From Papio anubis (lineage: Eukaryota; Chordata; Mammalia; Primates; Cercopithecidae): 64,000 nt of DNA. The notes under the pieces are model-generated. The model saw nothing but the letters and a program-made list of their open reading frames with translations, was not told where the DNA came from and searched no databases. This document shows positions 1 to 12,789 of the stretch, one piece after another. How positions within the stretch are numbered: position 1 is the first letter of the stretch; each line of letters begins with the position of its first letter. The translations under genes and the position numbers were made by a program. The stretch covers positions 106,975,467 through 107,039,466 of the forward strand of contig NC_044996.1 in assembly GCF_008728515.1 (NCBI RefSeq), written 5' to 3'.

Positions 1-1283
1 ATGGGATGTGAATGAGGTTGAAAGAAAAAATCTAGGATTTATAGTTGAGGCAACTGGATACAATAAATGCAATAAAAGATTTGTGAGAGGCAGGAGAGAA
101 AAAAGACAAACTCCGTTCTTTAATTGCTGGAGCAGGTGTAGGGGGTTACTTTACAAACAAAAGGTAACACAACTTTACACATTCTGCTAAATTTAGACTT
201 AATCTGAATGCAGCTTTCTCAGTGTATCTGATCAATGCCCCATCTTACAAACAGATTGTTTTTCAAATACAAATCCTCCAAAATCCTTATTAGTCAAACC
301 TTTACAATCATAGGGACCTCATTCAAAGGGAGGTGAGAGGCCCCAAAGCAGGGTTGGAAAAATATTGACATGGTTGCAAATGAACACTTGATTTAAGCCA
401 GGTCTGTTGAAATTAGGCCCCACGGTCTATAACACTTCCTTCTGCCACCTGATAGATGTGGGACAGGAGAATGGTATCTCAGTTTGGTGTCATGGTATTC
501 ATAGAAGTAGAATACATGTGCATTAACTAATATCACTTAAGAAACAGTTTATGTTGAGCTTTGTATTTGTAAGATATAATAAATTATTGTCCATTGATGT
601 TGGTGTGTAGCTGGTCTTACAAGCAGAAAAAGAGGTACATCTATAGGATGTAATTTTAACAGCCTGGGAGGAATTTCTTTTTTAGAACTAGACTTTCTCC
701 AGTGCTCATACCTTAAATTCTCACCAGAGGTAATATAGCTAATTATCCTGATACAGGCAAGAATTCCTCTTACCATTCATAGGCAGTATACATGACTGGT
801 CAAATTATTTTCTGAAAGCAGGTTCAAGTAGGGGAGGCAAGATCACCCCGGCTGACAAACTTTTACTTGACCATGTGCCAATGAGCCTTACCTGTGTGTC
901 TATGTGCAGATTACTATGTCTAGTTAGTGTCAGCTCATAGGAAAATGACTCATGATCCCCATTGCTTTCAGCTTTGTTTCTTTAAAGCAAAGCAAAAGTA
1001 AACCCTGTATCTCCAGCAGCTTTAAATGCCTTGGCTTCTGTCTTGTTCAAAGTGGTTGGGGGCTTATAGCCGCAGGAGGCAAGTTCACATTCTTACCATA
1101 TTTCACAGCAGCAGGAGAAATAATACCTAGGTGTCTGAGCCAGCAATTTGGAGTGTTTTAGGCACAAGGTAATTTTGTTTTAAATGACAGAGTGGAAAGG
1201 CTATCGATCCCTGTGAAAGTCTTCAGGGCTTCTTACGTCTTACCCACAGCAGCCATAAACTAAAGGGGAGAAGAAATGTTTAC
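1..1283. other. Intronic DNA without recognised elements
   Basis: AT-rich single-copy-looking sequence with no credible reading frame, RNA gene or repeat that I can name. Only short spurious frames occur on either strand. Confidence 0.5.
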
Positions 1284-1288
1284 AGATT

Positions 1289-1647
1289 TGATATGGTTTG
1301 GCTGTGTCCCCACCCAAATCTTGAATTGTAGCTCCCATAATTCCCACTTGTCATGGGAGGGACCCAGTGGGAGGTAACTGAATCATGGGGGCGGGTCTTT
1401 CCTGTGCTGTTCTTGTGATAGTGAGTAAGTCTCACAAGATCTGATGGTTTTATAAAGGGAGTCCTCCTACACATGCTCTCTCTCTTGCCTGCCGCATGTA
1501 AGATGTGTCTTTCTCCTCTTTTGCCTTCCGCCATGATTGTGAGGCTTCCCCAGCCATGTGGAACTGTGAGTCCATTAAACATTTTTCTTCATAAATTACC
1601 TAGTCTTGGGTATGTCTTTATTAGCAGTGTGAGAACAGACTAATACA
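1289..1647 (+). mobile_element. THE1 LTR (ERVL-MaLR), solo
   Basis: Starts TGATATGGTTTGGCTGTGTC and ends ACTAATACA, with the internal landmarks of the THE1 LTR: the GGGAGGTAACTGAATCATGG block, TTTATAAAGGGAG and the GGAACTGTGAGTCCATTAAA block. No internal THE1 sequence follows, so it is a solo LTR. No clean 5-bp duplication was seen. Confidence 0.9.
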
Positions 1648-1652
1648 AATTC

Positions 1653-2074
1653 AAACCTTTGAAAGTGAATGAGCAGTTGCTCAGTTGCTCGCAAGAGCAC
1701 TGGACCCGACATTAAGGTCCCTTGGACCATCTCCAGCATCCACTGTATGTAAACCTTGAGAAACTGAAGTTTTGAGCTGGGACGATAGCCAAAAATGTGA
1801 CAAGATGGACCTGGCCTCAGTTTTCTACAAAGCAGCCATGTGAGATAATTATCCCCACTACAGTTGTAAACTTTGACCTTTGCGGAAAACAGAGGCTTCT
1901 CCCTGGGGCATCAAGCCTTGGCCAGATTTTAGAAGCCAAGGCTGGAGTCAATGAGAATTTATCCCTTGGGGCAGCAGGGATTCTCAAAGAGTACCCTCTA
2001 ACCCATCTCTTCAAAGGTTTCCTGGAATGGTACACTGGGCCCAGTGGGGCTGGAGAAGTCCAAGTTGAAACCTC
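1653..2074. other. Intronic DNA, nothing recognised
   Basis: No gene, RNA or repeat recognised. A 94-codon frame on the plus strand here lacks similarity to anything I know and overlaps an opposite-strand frame, so it is treated as chance. Confidence 0.45.
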
Positions 2075-2275
2075 ACTTTAAACACGACCTTGGGGCACAC
2101 TGTGGACCTCAGCTGCCTCCTCTCAAAATGAGGAGCAGCAATTACTTCCTCAATAGATTGTTACAAGGAATAAACAAGATAATGCATGTGAAGTGCTTAG
2201 TACTATCCTTGACCCTTATTAAATGCTCAACGATCATAGTAGCAGCTATTAATTGTAGTAACAACATCACCATAA
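2075..2275 (+). mobile_element. MIR SINE
   Basis: Contains degenerate versions of the MIR core and 3' part: CTCAGCTGCCTCCTCTCAAA, then the segment reading AAATGAGGAG, GAAGTGCTTAGTA and TTATTAAATGCTCAA. The order matches MIR in the plus orientation, with heavy divergence as expected for a mammal-wide SINE. Confidence 0.7.
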
Positions 2276-2607
2276 CCTAAGACAGTTAACTGCATGCAGT
2301 GGTTACTCCTTTGTTGCTGACAGAAAAATTCATAACTCTCATTTTGCTCCACATGGACCACACAACCCTTTTCTCTCTTCAAGCAATAATAACCCACTTT
2401 GAGAAAAACTATCTAAATCAAGAATAAAAGTATCTTCTCTCTCCAAAACCACTAAATAAAACATCTAGGAACAGAGCCCATATCTGCCTTAAATTTATTT
2501 ATTTTTTTGTTAAGTATGGAAAACAGGAACAAAATATGTAAAAGCCAAATTGTTTAATATTCAATAGGCTACACTGGAGACCCTCTTACAAAGAATGAAA
2601 TAGACTA

Positions 2608-2805
2608 GGGGTTGGCAAACTTCTTCTGTAAAGGGCCAGATAGTAAATATTTTAGGCTTTCTGGGTCATACAGTCTCTGTTGTAGGTGTTCAACTCTGCT
2701 GTTTTGGTGTGAAAGCAGCCATAGACAATACATAAAGTTTATTTACAAAAAGAGGTGGCTGGCTAGATTTAGCTCACAGGCCAAAGTTTGCCAGCCTCTA
2801 AACTA
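2608..2805 (+). mobile_element. hAT-Charlie non-autonomous element, copy 1
   Basis: Bounded by inverted termini GGGGTTGGCAAACTT and AAGTTTGCCAGCCTCT. The interior reads GTAAAGGGCCAGATAGTAAA, TTTAGGCTTT and CAGCCATAGACAATAC, a common hAT-derived MITE. Two relatives lie at 6423 (opposite orientation) and 46545. I do not assign a family name with certainty. Confidence 0.8.
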
Positions 2806-3283
2806 AAGCCAGATCTGTCAACATGGAAACATATTAAACAATGTTAAGCAAAAATGCAAGTTTCAAAACAATATGCATGGCATGATTCATTATGGTCTTA
2901 AAATATGAAAATACTGTATAATAATTATAGATATGTAAATATTAATATGTGTATAAAAATAAGCTGAATTGATAAACTCTGAATTTATGACAGAGGAGAT
3001 GTAGGGGCATCAACTGTAAATTTTTCATATTTCTTTAAAAACTGAATACCTGAGGCAAATAAGGCATAATGCCAAAATCTACTATCTAGTAGATGTAGTA
3101 GATACACTATTTAGTTGGTAGATACACAGAAAATTATCATGTTGTTCTCTGTTTTAGGATTACATTTGAAATACATCGCCAAAAAAATTTAAATGCCTAA
3201 TAGGAACAAAATAAAATTCTTTATTTTGAAGAGATAAGGCTTAAAAACCAAGTTAATGCATTTTTGCTTTGCATTATTATTAA
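2806..3283. other. AT-rich intronic stretch, possible old LINE tail
   Basis: Resembles a decayed 3' LINE region (AATATGCATGGCATGATTCA, then TGTAAATTTTTCATATTTC) but is too diverged to name. No coding potential. Confidence 0.35.
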
Positions 3284-3601
3284 TTTTTTTTTTTTTTTTT
3301 TGAGATACAGTCTCGCTCTGTCACCCAGGCTGGAGTGCAGTGGCACAATCTTGGCTCACTGCAACCTCTGCCTCACAGGTTCAAGTAATTCTCCTGCCTC
3401 AGCCTCCTGAGTAGCTGGGATTACAGGTACATGCCACCACACCTGGCTAATTTTTGTACTTTTTTTTTTTTTTTTTTTTTTAGTAGAGACGGGGTTTTAC
3501 CACGTTGGGCAGGCTGGTCTCAAACTCCTGACCTCATGTGATCCACCCGCCTCAGCCTCCCAAAGTGCTGGGATTACAGGTGTTAGCCACCACACCCGGC
3601 C
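3284..3601 (-). mobile_element. Alu SINE (AluS-like), minus strand
   Basis: Plus strand reads poly(T) (3284-3301), then GAGATACAGTCTCGCTCTGT, and ends CACCACACCCGGCC. Both Alu arms are present. The middle A-rich linker is expanded to T22 at 3460-3481. Imperfect flanking repeats around TTGCATTA are visible. Confidence 0.95.
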
Positions 3602-5359
3602 TTGCATTAATTTAATCAAATCCCTAAAATGCACGGGGTTAATAAACTACATTACAAATCAGATGATGTGGTGAAAAATAAAGGCACTCCATCTTTGAGA
3701 CATAAAACTACATACTAGAAAATGTCCAGAGTAATTTTGATTTTTTTAAAAAAGAATTAACAATCTTTTCATTACGAAAGTAGTTCATGTTATATATAAA
3801 AGGAGGAAAAAACCTTGGAAAATAAAGAAAAGCACACAGAAAGAAGTAGTCTATTAATTGTCTTATTACCCAACCACAGCTGTTAACATTTGATGTGGAT
3901 CCCCCTTAGCATTTGTTACATGCATTGTTTTCTTTACAAAAATGGCTTGCCATATATTTATGTATATATGTGTGTACATATACACCCACATACATATACA
4001 TATATGTACATAACACATACACATATATACACCATACATATGTGTATGTGTATACGTATGTACACATATACACACATGCATATATGTAATTTGTAGATAG
4101 CTCATTTGAACAGTGTTTTTAGTACAATATTCACTTATGTACCTTTCTTTTCCTGTATTTTTTTCTCTCAAAATAATTAGCATGCTATATCTCAGAGTTC
4201 ACTTCTAAAATCTTAGTTTAAAAGACTGAATTTCCAGTGATATGGAGAAGTGCACCTTTCCTCCATTTGTCATCTAGATGAGAAAAAAGCCCCCCAAAGC
4301 GCTCATTGAGGCACCACTCAAACAGCGGCCTGTTCTAAGTCATTTACATAACCCTCAGGCTAGCCATCACCTCTGTACACCATGGCTATCTTTTGAAAAA
4401 CACAACATACCAAGCAGTTACTTGTTTGTCCTCAAAACATCTCTGAAGGATATAAACTAAAACAACCTGCAGCCTCCCTTCCCAAATAGAGCAGCAGCTG
4501 TTAAGGAGATTAATAAGTAACTTGCTCTTACCCTGTAGGAGAACTTTTATCCCCTAGACAAGACTTCACTGGAATTGTAGGCATCCATTAATGCTGCCGG
4601 CCAAATGCTTTGCTGTACCTATTATACCTATTATCAGCAAGCAACTCAGCATTAATTGCATTTAGAACTCTAGGCTTACTGTGCAGTTGAAGAAAACGCC
4701 GTTTGCTATTTTATGCCTCTTAAATGAACATATGGCCTTTCACAACTTTGTATCTCTACCCCAACCCCCCAACCTCCTCTTTTAATTCCAATCCTGCCTT
4801 TCTAGCCACTTCAAATATCTACCTAATCACCCATTTTGGTTAGCCAAGGGGGTTTAAGAGAGGAGGAAATGAGGCAGCTAGGAATCATACCCACTCAGTC
4901 AGGCCTCATCAGAACTATGAAAAGCCACTCTTCAGGCCAGAAGGGAAAAGCATGGGCTGCAGTAGAGCTGTCCAGGGGCTACACAGTCTAGTGAGCAGGA
5001 GTTCACTGGTCCAACTCCAGCTGTTCACTGCTCACATGTCTCTGCTACTTCTCTGGGTCACTTTCTCCTTCTGCCCCTACACCAACCATGTCTCTTATAT
5101 CTTGAGTTTGAATGCCTAAAAAAGAACTTCTCCATTCAGATCTTATAAGCCTGATTATCTCAAGTTCCACTGAACACCCAACAAATAGATATTTAAAGGT
5201 CAGATCTGCTCTCCAGGTCAATCAACTGTGACCATGGCAGAAAGTGGGGAGGGTCAGGAAGTATAGAGATGGTCAAAAATAAATAATTGCCTAGGGCCAC
5301 CTCTATCAATGAAAAATATAGGCAAACAAGCTTCTGAGAACCAGCCTATCTTTTAAATC
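3602..5359. other. Intronic DNA with a TA/CA-rich satellite; otherwise unannotated
   Basis: Apart from the TATACA-rich tract near 3950-4087 I see no gene, RNA or nameable repeat. The text is moderately complex and may include conserved non-coding sequence, but this cannot be judged without alignment. Confidence 0.45.
3948..4087. repeat. Imperfect (TATACA/TGTA)n microsatellite
   Basis: About 140 bp built from alternating TATA, CATACA, TGTGTA and CACATA units. It is nearly self-complementary, so it could fold into a cruciform, and it yields an open frame of His/Tyr/Met-rich peptide on both strands that is an artefact of the repeat. Confidence 0.85.
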
Positions 5360-5950
5360 TACCTTTGTCTCAAACTAAACACATGCAAAATGGAACACAT
5401 CATATTAGTCTCAAACCCGCTCTTTCTAAGGTCTGCATTTTCATGAGAGTATCACCATCATCCATGCTCTTTAAGCACAGAATACTGGGGTTCTCTCTCA
5501 CAAACATTCTTGCCACATCATGAAGTAGCTGTCCCCTGTCTTCCATTCTTCATTCCCACTGTCACCCTATATTAGACTTTCATTCTTACCTAGTTAACCT
5601 GGTTTCACTACTTCTTGCTTTTCTTATTTCAACCCAACCAACTTACTACTTCCAGATTAGGCCTGCAAAGTATAGCTACCAAAGTTACTACTCCCTGCTC
5701 AAAAGTATGGACCAGCCTACTGGCTACTGGCCTACTGGCCAAAGCAGGCCCAAAACCCTAACTCATGCAATCAACCCACAATAAGGCTTATGCCTACTTA
5801 CTTAAACTTGCTGCATGCCTCACTTTTTATTACAGCTAAACTTATTCCTGTCCTAAACACAGAAACCATTCTGCTGATAGCCTTGATTATCCTCTCCAAG
5901 AACCACTTGTCAAAATCCTGTCATTCTCCAAGTGAACTATGTCCACATGA
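5360..5950 (+). mobile_element. LINE2 (L2) fragment
   Basis: Opening text (CTCAAACTAAACACATGCAA, then AAATGGAACACATCATA) and downstream pieces (CCACTGTCACCCTATATTAG) follow the 3' part of L2 ORF2 in order on the plus strand, strongly diverged. Confidence 0.6.
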
Positions 5951-6422
5951 CCTTTCCAAATTCCCCAGCCCCACAAGCTCTCTCTCTTACAGTTCATTGC
6001 TTACAGTTCATTGCTGTCCAAGAGCCACATATCTAACTTTAAATTAGGGTATTAAAAAGCTTCAATCAAAAGTCACATTCCAAGTAAAAAAAAAACTAGT
6101 GAAATTAATCTAACTAGTATATTTAAACCACCATATCCAAAATATTACCATTTCAACATGTAATTAACGTAAAAAATGAGATATTTTACAGTGTTCATAC
6201 GAACTCTTAAAAGTCTGGTATTTATTTTACACGTAGAGACATCCCAAGTTTGGACTATCCACATTTGAAGTGCTCAGGTGCTTAATTTATTAGACAGTAC
6301 GTGACCAGCTCTTTCAAGATAAAAATCATGAGGCTTTCTTCATTCCCACTCCTATAGGCCTATATTAAACTTTAGATTTTAATTCTTGAGGGTAAGGATT
6401 GGACTTTCCTTCTAGTTGTATC

Positions 6423-6655
6423 CCCTAGAACACGAATCAGCAAATTGTAGCCCATGGGTCAAATCTGGCTGCAAATAAAGTTTTATTGGACTATAGCCTT
6501 GCTCATTCATTTACATATTATCTATGCTGCTTTCACACTACAATGGCAAAGGTGACTAGTTGCAACAGAGACTATATGGCCCACAATATAAATAAAATAA
6601 AATATTTGCTATCTGGCCCTTTACAGAAAATGTTTGCCTACCACTTCTCTAGAGC
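6423..6655 (-). mobile_element. hAT-Charlie non-autonomous element, copy 2
   Basis: Inverted relative of the element at 2608: begins ATCAGCAAATTGTAGCCCAT, contains AATAAAGTTTTATTGGA and ends GGCCCTTTACAGAAAATG, then TTTGCCTACC. Orientation is opposite to the copies at 2608 and 46545. Confidence 0.75.
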
Positions 6656-6889
6656 AGTAATTCCCAAAGTGTGGTTAGTGGACAAACCAGTGGCTGGTCA
6701 GCAAACTGTTGTCAGTCCACATTGAGAAGAAATTTATACCAGAAAGCAAACAGACTGTTTTTAACAAAGCTTTCTGAATGAAGGAAGCAGTATATTAATT
6801 AATAGTCTGACACAAGTTTTTTATCCTACTTCAACTGTTTGACTTTATTGTACCTTTTGTCACAAAATTTTTAAAAATTTTATAACCAA

Positions 6890-8490
6890 ACACATTGATT
6901 TTTTATTTAATTGCTTCCAAATTTCCAGCTTACATAAGGCAGTCTCTCTGACTCCTAATTTGTACATATGGTATGTACATTTTCTCATAGGATTTTATTT
7001 TCATATTTGAGCATTTAAACCAATTGGAAGTTTTCATATCATCTAAGCGAGGACTCCAATTTTATTTTCTCACATATAGATATCCTGTAGTATCAGGATC
7101 GTTTAAATCTAGTTTCTCTCACTGAAATGAATGCTCCTTTTCATTTATTAAATCATATTCACTAGAATTTATTTCTGGATTCTTTATTGTTCCACTTACC
7201 TATGTATTTCTAAGCAAACATCATATTGAATTGATTTTATAGTTGTATTAATTTTGTATTGCTCCATAACAATATTACCACAAATGTAGAAGCTCAAAAC
7301 AAAACACATTTATTATCTCACAGTTTCTGTGGACCAAAAATCTGGGCACAGCTTAGCTGAATCTTCTGTTTCAGAGTCTTGCAAAGCTTTGATCAAAGCA
7401 TCAGGCAGGGCTGTAGTCTCATCTGAGGTACAAATGGGGAAGAATCTCCTTCCCAGATCATTTGACTATTGGCAGCATTCAGTTGCTTGCTGGTTACTGA
7501 GGGCCTCGGTTTCTTACTGTCAGCCAGAGATTTCCCTGAGTTCCTTGCCATGTGGCCCTCTCTACAGGGCAGTTCATAACATAAAAGTTTGATGCTTCAA
7601 AGCCAGAAAGGAACAGAGTCTTTCAGCAAGGTAGATTTTACAATCTTATGTAATAAAATCATGTACACATAGTCATATGCATTTGATCACTTTTTTTATA
7701 TTCTATTAATTAGAAGACAGTCTCAGGTCTCACCCACACCCAAGCAGAGGGGATTACACAAGGGCATGAATATCAGGAGGTGAGATTATGGGGGACATCT
7801 TACAGTCTATCTTCCACAATAGTATATTCTGATAATAAGGCATATTCTTCCTTTTCCTCCCCAGAATATCTCTTGATTTCTCAGGTATTTATTCTTCTAT
7901 GTAAACAATATAGTTTTATCAAGTACCATCTCCTCCCCCCTCCCCAAAATCCTGTCAGTATTCTGTTGGGACATATATTAAAAACATCTTTAGAAAACTG
8001 ATATTTTTATGATACTAAATCTCCCTACCCAAGAACTTCTGGTATCATTTAATCTGTTCAGATCTCATTTTATGACCCAAAATAGGATTTTATTGTTCTT
8101 CATATAAGAGCCTTGCCTTTCTTATTAACTTTATTCTGAAGTAATTATGATTTCTGTTGCTGCTGTGAATGAAATTCCTTCCTCTGTTTCCTAAGGATTA
8201 TGCTAAAATAATAAAAAGAAATTAATTATTGTATATTTCTCTTATATCCAGCCATCTTATCAAATTCTCTTAGTAGTTTTTTCCTAACATCTCTTGGGTT
8301 ATTTAGTTTACAACAACTACATCTGTAAAAAGATAATTTTATCTCTTTCTCCAATGTTAATTTTTTTCTTACTGCATTTGCTAGATAAACCAAATCATAA
8401 ATAATAATGGTAAACAAGAATCTCTGTCCAGTTTCTGATCGGCTCAAATAATTTTAGTATTTTACTACTTGTTTGAACAAATACTTACTG
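6890..8490 (-). mobile_element. Old L1 (L1M) ORF2 fragment, split by an LTR
   Basis: On the plus strand this reads as decayed antisense L1 ORF2: near 7040 the landmark GAGGACTCCAATTTTATTTT, near 7170 TTTCTGGATTCTTTATTGTT, and near 8250-8450 the region equivalent to CATGTCATCTG and reverse-transcriptase codons. The order is consistent with one element in minus orientation interrupted at about 7240-7835. All frames are broken. Confidence 0.65.
7240..7835 (-). mobile_element. LTR-type repeat, recurring family, copy 1
   Basis: Plus strand opens TATTGCTCCATAACAATATTACC and a CACATTTATTATCTCACAGT block. It closes with ACACAAGGGCATGAATATCA and GACATCTTACAG. On the minus strand this is TG...CA-type LTR text with an AATAAA-like signal. 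Related copies in the same orientation lie at 34692 and 58085. I cannot name the family with certainty. Confidence 0.55.
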
Positions 8491-8559
8491 TTGGTTTTAA
8501 TATTTGTTGAATGAAAATCACCTTTGTTAATAAAGATAATGGTAGATACTCCTTCCTCA

Positions 8560-9215
8560 AGGAGGTGGAACATAACTCTTCACGTAAGTGTGGACTGTGC
8601 ATTGTGATTTTCTTTGAAAGAGTACCATATGAGAAGGGGAGAAAAAGCAACTTTATGGTGGAGAAACCTGACGAATTGTCTCACCCTGGTGATCAAAGTC
8701 AATATCAACAGTGATAAACAATGTTGGTGGTATGTATCCTTAATATGATATGATTGAAATAGCACTTTACCTCTGTGGTCTTCTTCCCCAGAGCACATAA
8801 CTACATTCTAATCATGAAAAAAACATCAGGCAAATCCAAATTGAGGGATATTCTACAAAATGCATCACCAGTACTCCTCAAAACTGTTGACAGTCAAAAA
8901 CAAGAAAAGTCTGAGAAACTGTCACAGCCAAGGGAAGCCTAAGGAGACAAGACTACTAAATATAATATGGGGTAGCCTGTAACAGAAAAAGGATATTAGG
9001 TAAAAACTAATGAAATAGGAATGAAGTATGTACTTCTGATAATAAAAAGTTATCAATATTGATTAACTATAACAAATGTACCATATTAATGTAAGCTGTT
9101 AGTAATAGGGAAAAATGGTGGTATGATATATGGGAACTCTATGCACTAGCTCTATAATTTTTCTGTAAACTTAAAGCTATCCTTAAAGAAAAAGTCTATT
9201 TTAAAAAGAATAATG
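8560..9215 (+). mobile_element. L1M 3' UTR
   Basis: Contains in order the 3' UTR landmarks of older L1s: ACTGTTGACAGTCAAAAACA, AAGAAAAGTCTGAGAAACTG, ACTAAATATAATATGGGGTA, AACAGAAAAAGGATATTAGG, ATATGGGAACTCTATGCACT and TTTTTCTGTAAACTTAAAGC. Confidence 0.75.
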
Positions 9216-9554
9216 GAAGTCATCAATTCCTCATTTGACTCTAAGTGTCAGATTTATATTTATTCATCCTAGATACGAATACCTTTATCCCAATGACAGG
9301 ACCAAACTCAGTGAGTCCTATTTTTGGTTCCTGTTCAAACCACTCTGTTAACTTAGGTTTCTTTGGTAGCAAACTATAAAACCCTAAAAGTGAATCATTC
9401 TTAATTTCCAGGATAAGGAATGTTCTGACCAATTTATTCATTTAACAAGTATTGATACAGTACCTTCCATGTACAAGAAACTAGGAAAAAAACACTTTAC
9501 ACCCTAAGGAATAATGTTGCCAAAATATATATGTATCACACTTTAGTTTATAAA

Positions 9555-9720
9555 GCACTTGAATGTCATTTGACCCTCAACACTTGACTGAGGTGGGTAA
9601 TCATAGATATCCTCAATTCTAAAGAGGAAACTGGAGCTCAGAGAGAATAAATGATTTGCCTAAGGTCACACAGCAAATGTGCTAGTCAAGACTTCATATT
9701 AAGTCTAATTTTAAATCTTC
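9555..9720 (-). mobile_element. MIR SINE
   Basis: Clear antisense MIR: AAGAGGAAACTGGAGCTCAG, AGAATAAATGATTTGCCTAA, then GGTCACACAGCAAATGTGCT. This is one of the better-preserved MIR copies in the window. Confidence 0.85.
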
Positions 9721-10839
9721 TGCAATAGAAGGCAATGGTTAAAAGAATATCAAGTGGGTGATACAGTTCAAAATATGAAACAGAAATCTGGAGGAGCTAG
9801 AAGTCTGCAAAAGCTTCACCAGAAACATAACTTCAACCCAAACAGGGATGGGGATGTAGAAGGGATGGTTAGCAACATTTTCCACACAGTCTTACCAAGC
9901 TTTGGGTTCCTTTTCAACCCCAAAGGGGTCTACCTTTGGGAAGTCCTAGTCTAATTCCTGGAAATCATAAACAATCAATTAGTATTTATAGAGTGATTAG
10001 AACAATGAACTGATCCAGGAGTTACACATCATCATGATGATGTTTGAAGAATGAATGGGAATTGAGATGCAGAAGCAACTTCATTTCACTGAAGAGAATT
10101 AGCAGTCTGAGGTAAGAATAAAAGTCTCTATTACTGGGGAGAAAAAGATTGATTATTCAATAGCCACGGTAACTAGTAACCACCAGCACCAACTTTTAAA
10201 CCTATTTGATTGATTAATCATCAATGACAACTCAACTTGCTTCAGGGAACACAATTCTGGAAGCCAATTACAATGAGCTTCACACAATTCAAGGTCAACC
10301 AATCAGCAGCAGACACACTGCAGTGAACATGCTTCTCAGAGTCAATCAACAATAGTCTCACTCAAATAGCCATGCTTCTAAGGTCAAATTCAACCACTCA
10401 TGCCTCTGTAACCGAAACACCATGATGCTTCCCAAAAAGATCAATAATCTGCTTCACTCATAGACTATGCTTGACTAAGCTGTCTCTTACTTTGGTAAGC
10501 AATGAATTCTGGGTTTTGTTTTACATTTTGGATCATGGTCTCTCTTTTGACAGAGGTTTGTCTTTGACAAACCAAGACTTTTCCCTAATTTCTCAGAACA
10601 ACTATGAAAAAAATAGATTCCCCCTAAGGAATGGAAACTACTCCAAACTCCAAGAGTTCACTTGAAGACCCTTGCCAAAGACCAACTAAGAGGGTAAGAA
10701 AAATGCTACATTGACTACATCTTGTTTTGTGGAATACTCTCCTCAATTCAGCTTTATGGTACCACAGATCATATCATAGGAAAGCATTCATGAGGTAAGA
10801 ACTCATTTATATCAAATGGCATCACAGCCCCAAAGAGCT
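9721..10839. other. Intronic DNA, nothing recognised
   Basis: No gene or nameable repeat. The part near 10290 (GGTCAACCAATCAGCAGC) has an LTR-like flavour, including an inverted CCAAT box, but I cannot assign it. Confidence 0.4.
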
Positions 10840-11005
10840 ACATCCCAGGAATCAGAATCACCTTGGGATTTTTTTTAACTCACACACCCAGGTTTCTCTT
10901 CATATCAATTAAAACTTAAACTCTATGAGATAGGACTGAGAATCTGTGTTTTTAAAATGTCCTTGATGATTCTGATACACATTGCTTTAGTCAGGAATGA
11001 TTAAC
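10840..11005 (+). mobile_element. Degenerate MER5-like hAT fragment
   Basis: AATCAGAATCACCTTGGGAT followed by ACTGAGAATCTGTGTTTTTA and CTTGATGATTCTGATACACA follows the MER5A order with large divergence. Confidence 0.5.
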
Positions 11006-11185
11006 ATGGTCTCCTAAGACTGCAAGGCCATTTTGGTTTACTGAGAGACACTGCAGGCCTGGTTCCAGACTCTCAGGCAACAAAGACCAAATTAATATTG
11101 CCAGTACTAGGTTAGATACTCTGTAGCTACCTGCAGATCCAGGAGGCTCAAGTGAACCAAGCCTGCTATTAGCTACTGAGTTCTC

Positions 11186-11372
11186 CCTGGATCGATGTTT
11201 CTCAATCCTAATTGCACAGCTGAATCACCTGGGAGCATATTTTAGAATATCAATGCTGGCACTCTGTCCAGACCAATTCAATCAGAATCTCTTAGGATGG
11301 GGTCTAAGTATCTTTTTAGGGCCCCTTAGGCAATTCTATGGGCAAACAGGGTGAGAATCGCTGATCTAGACT
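11186..11372 (+). mobile_element. MER5A-like hAT-Charlie MITE
   Basis: Reads GTTTCTCAATCCTAATTGCA, GAATCACCTGGGAGCATA, TCAATCAGAATCTCTTAGGA and ends GGGTGAGAATCGCTG, matching MER5A from one terminus to the other. Confidence 0.75.
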
Positions 11373-12789
11373 GTTCACTAGTACCTGTGTCTGACTCATC
11401 TCATCATCCTCTAGTATAAGGCACCTGGAATTTCTCCTACAAACAAATGATGATGGGAAAATCCCACTATATCTTGCAGAAAGCACCAAAGAAAACCTTT
11501 CAGAGTTGAAATGTGATGTTTAAACTATTTTAAATGCTTTACACTAAAAGCCCGGACTTCACCACTATGCAATATATGCATGTAACAAAACTGCACTTGT
11601 ATTCCATAAATCTATAAAAGTAATAATAAATGTTTTAAAAGGCAATAAACAAATAAGTAAAATGCTTACCTGTTTAACTGATCAAATAACCAAAAGGAAA
11701 AACAAAACAAAGAAAACGCTCTCCTTTTTCCTCTACATCCTTTTCTTGATGAATAGTGGGGTTCTGCAGTAAAATGAAAAAAATGTTCAGCCAAGAATGA
11801 AAAGCATTCTGTCATGGCAAGGGGAATAACAACTAAAATAAGAAATTTAAGAGCAGCATTCCAAAAATCTGCTTGCCATGAGGAGGTAACTCAGATTGGA
11901 AGCTGCTGTAATGGGACTAAAGGAGAAAAAGACATAAGAATATATTTTTAAAGTGTGTTTAAATGGGTTTGGCAGTGCATTAGTCATCTATGTCAAGGGT
12001 TTAACATGTTTAAACAAAGAAACACAGTCACAGATGACTTTCAATTTTCAGCACCTTCTGAGGTGCTTATTTAAAGCAGAATATAAAGAACAATCACTGA
12101 ATAAGTAATGCAACTCACAATAAGGTCAAATCAAGAACTCTAGTTGTGATTAGAATGGAGAAGAGTATTTCATTCTATTTAGACCAAAATTCAGCTAATT
12201 TCTAAGCAACAATTAAGTGAAAAAGACTTAATGTTCCCCAAATGTTATAAAAGGTAGTTCACACATCCTAACTGTATACTGCATATGGTAAATTAAGTTG
12301 ATAAAATAAGAAAAAACTCCAGATTATAATGTACAAGTCCAATAGTAACCATGAAGGGTTATCATTGTAGTAAAAGAAAAACAGCAAAGCAATAATCAGT
12401 TTAACATCAAGCTCCTCTCCCCAACACACACACCACACTATAAACACTAAATTAATCAAGCAAGGTCTGAATTAGGTCAGAAGACACATGGGACTTCGTC
12501 TGGTGGGAAGAAATAAGAAGGGCAGAAAAAGCAGCGGCAACCTTCAGAGCTTCATTTCCATTTGTCCAGTCGCTGATTATCAGATGACCTTATAGAGGAT
12601 GTGTCTTAGTAAGCCTGTTCCAGCTTAGAACACTTCCCTTGAAATCCAAAAGCTTTTTAAAAATTGAAAACTGGGTACCAATATTTATTAGAATAGCCCG
12701 ACTATTGCTGTTTTAGATGCTCTATTCAATCACTCACAATCAACTGGGTATTTAATTAGTACCATCTGATGCAGAGATAAAGCTATAAA
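11373..12789. other. Intronic DNA, nothing recognised
   Basis: AT-rich, no gene or nameable repeat on either strand. Short frames here have no family resemblance. Confidence 0.45.

Noticed and set aside
3890..4183. His/Tyr/Met-rich frames on both strands
   Set aside because: Produced by the TA/CA microsatellite.
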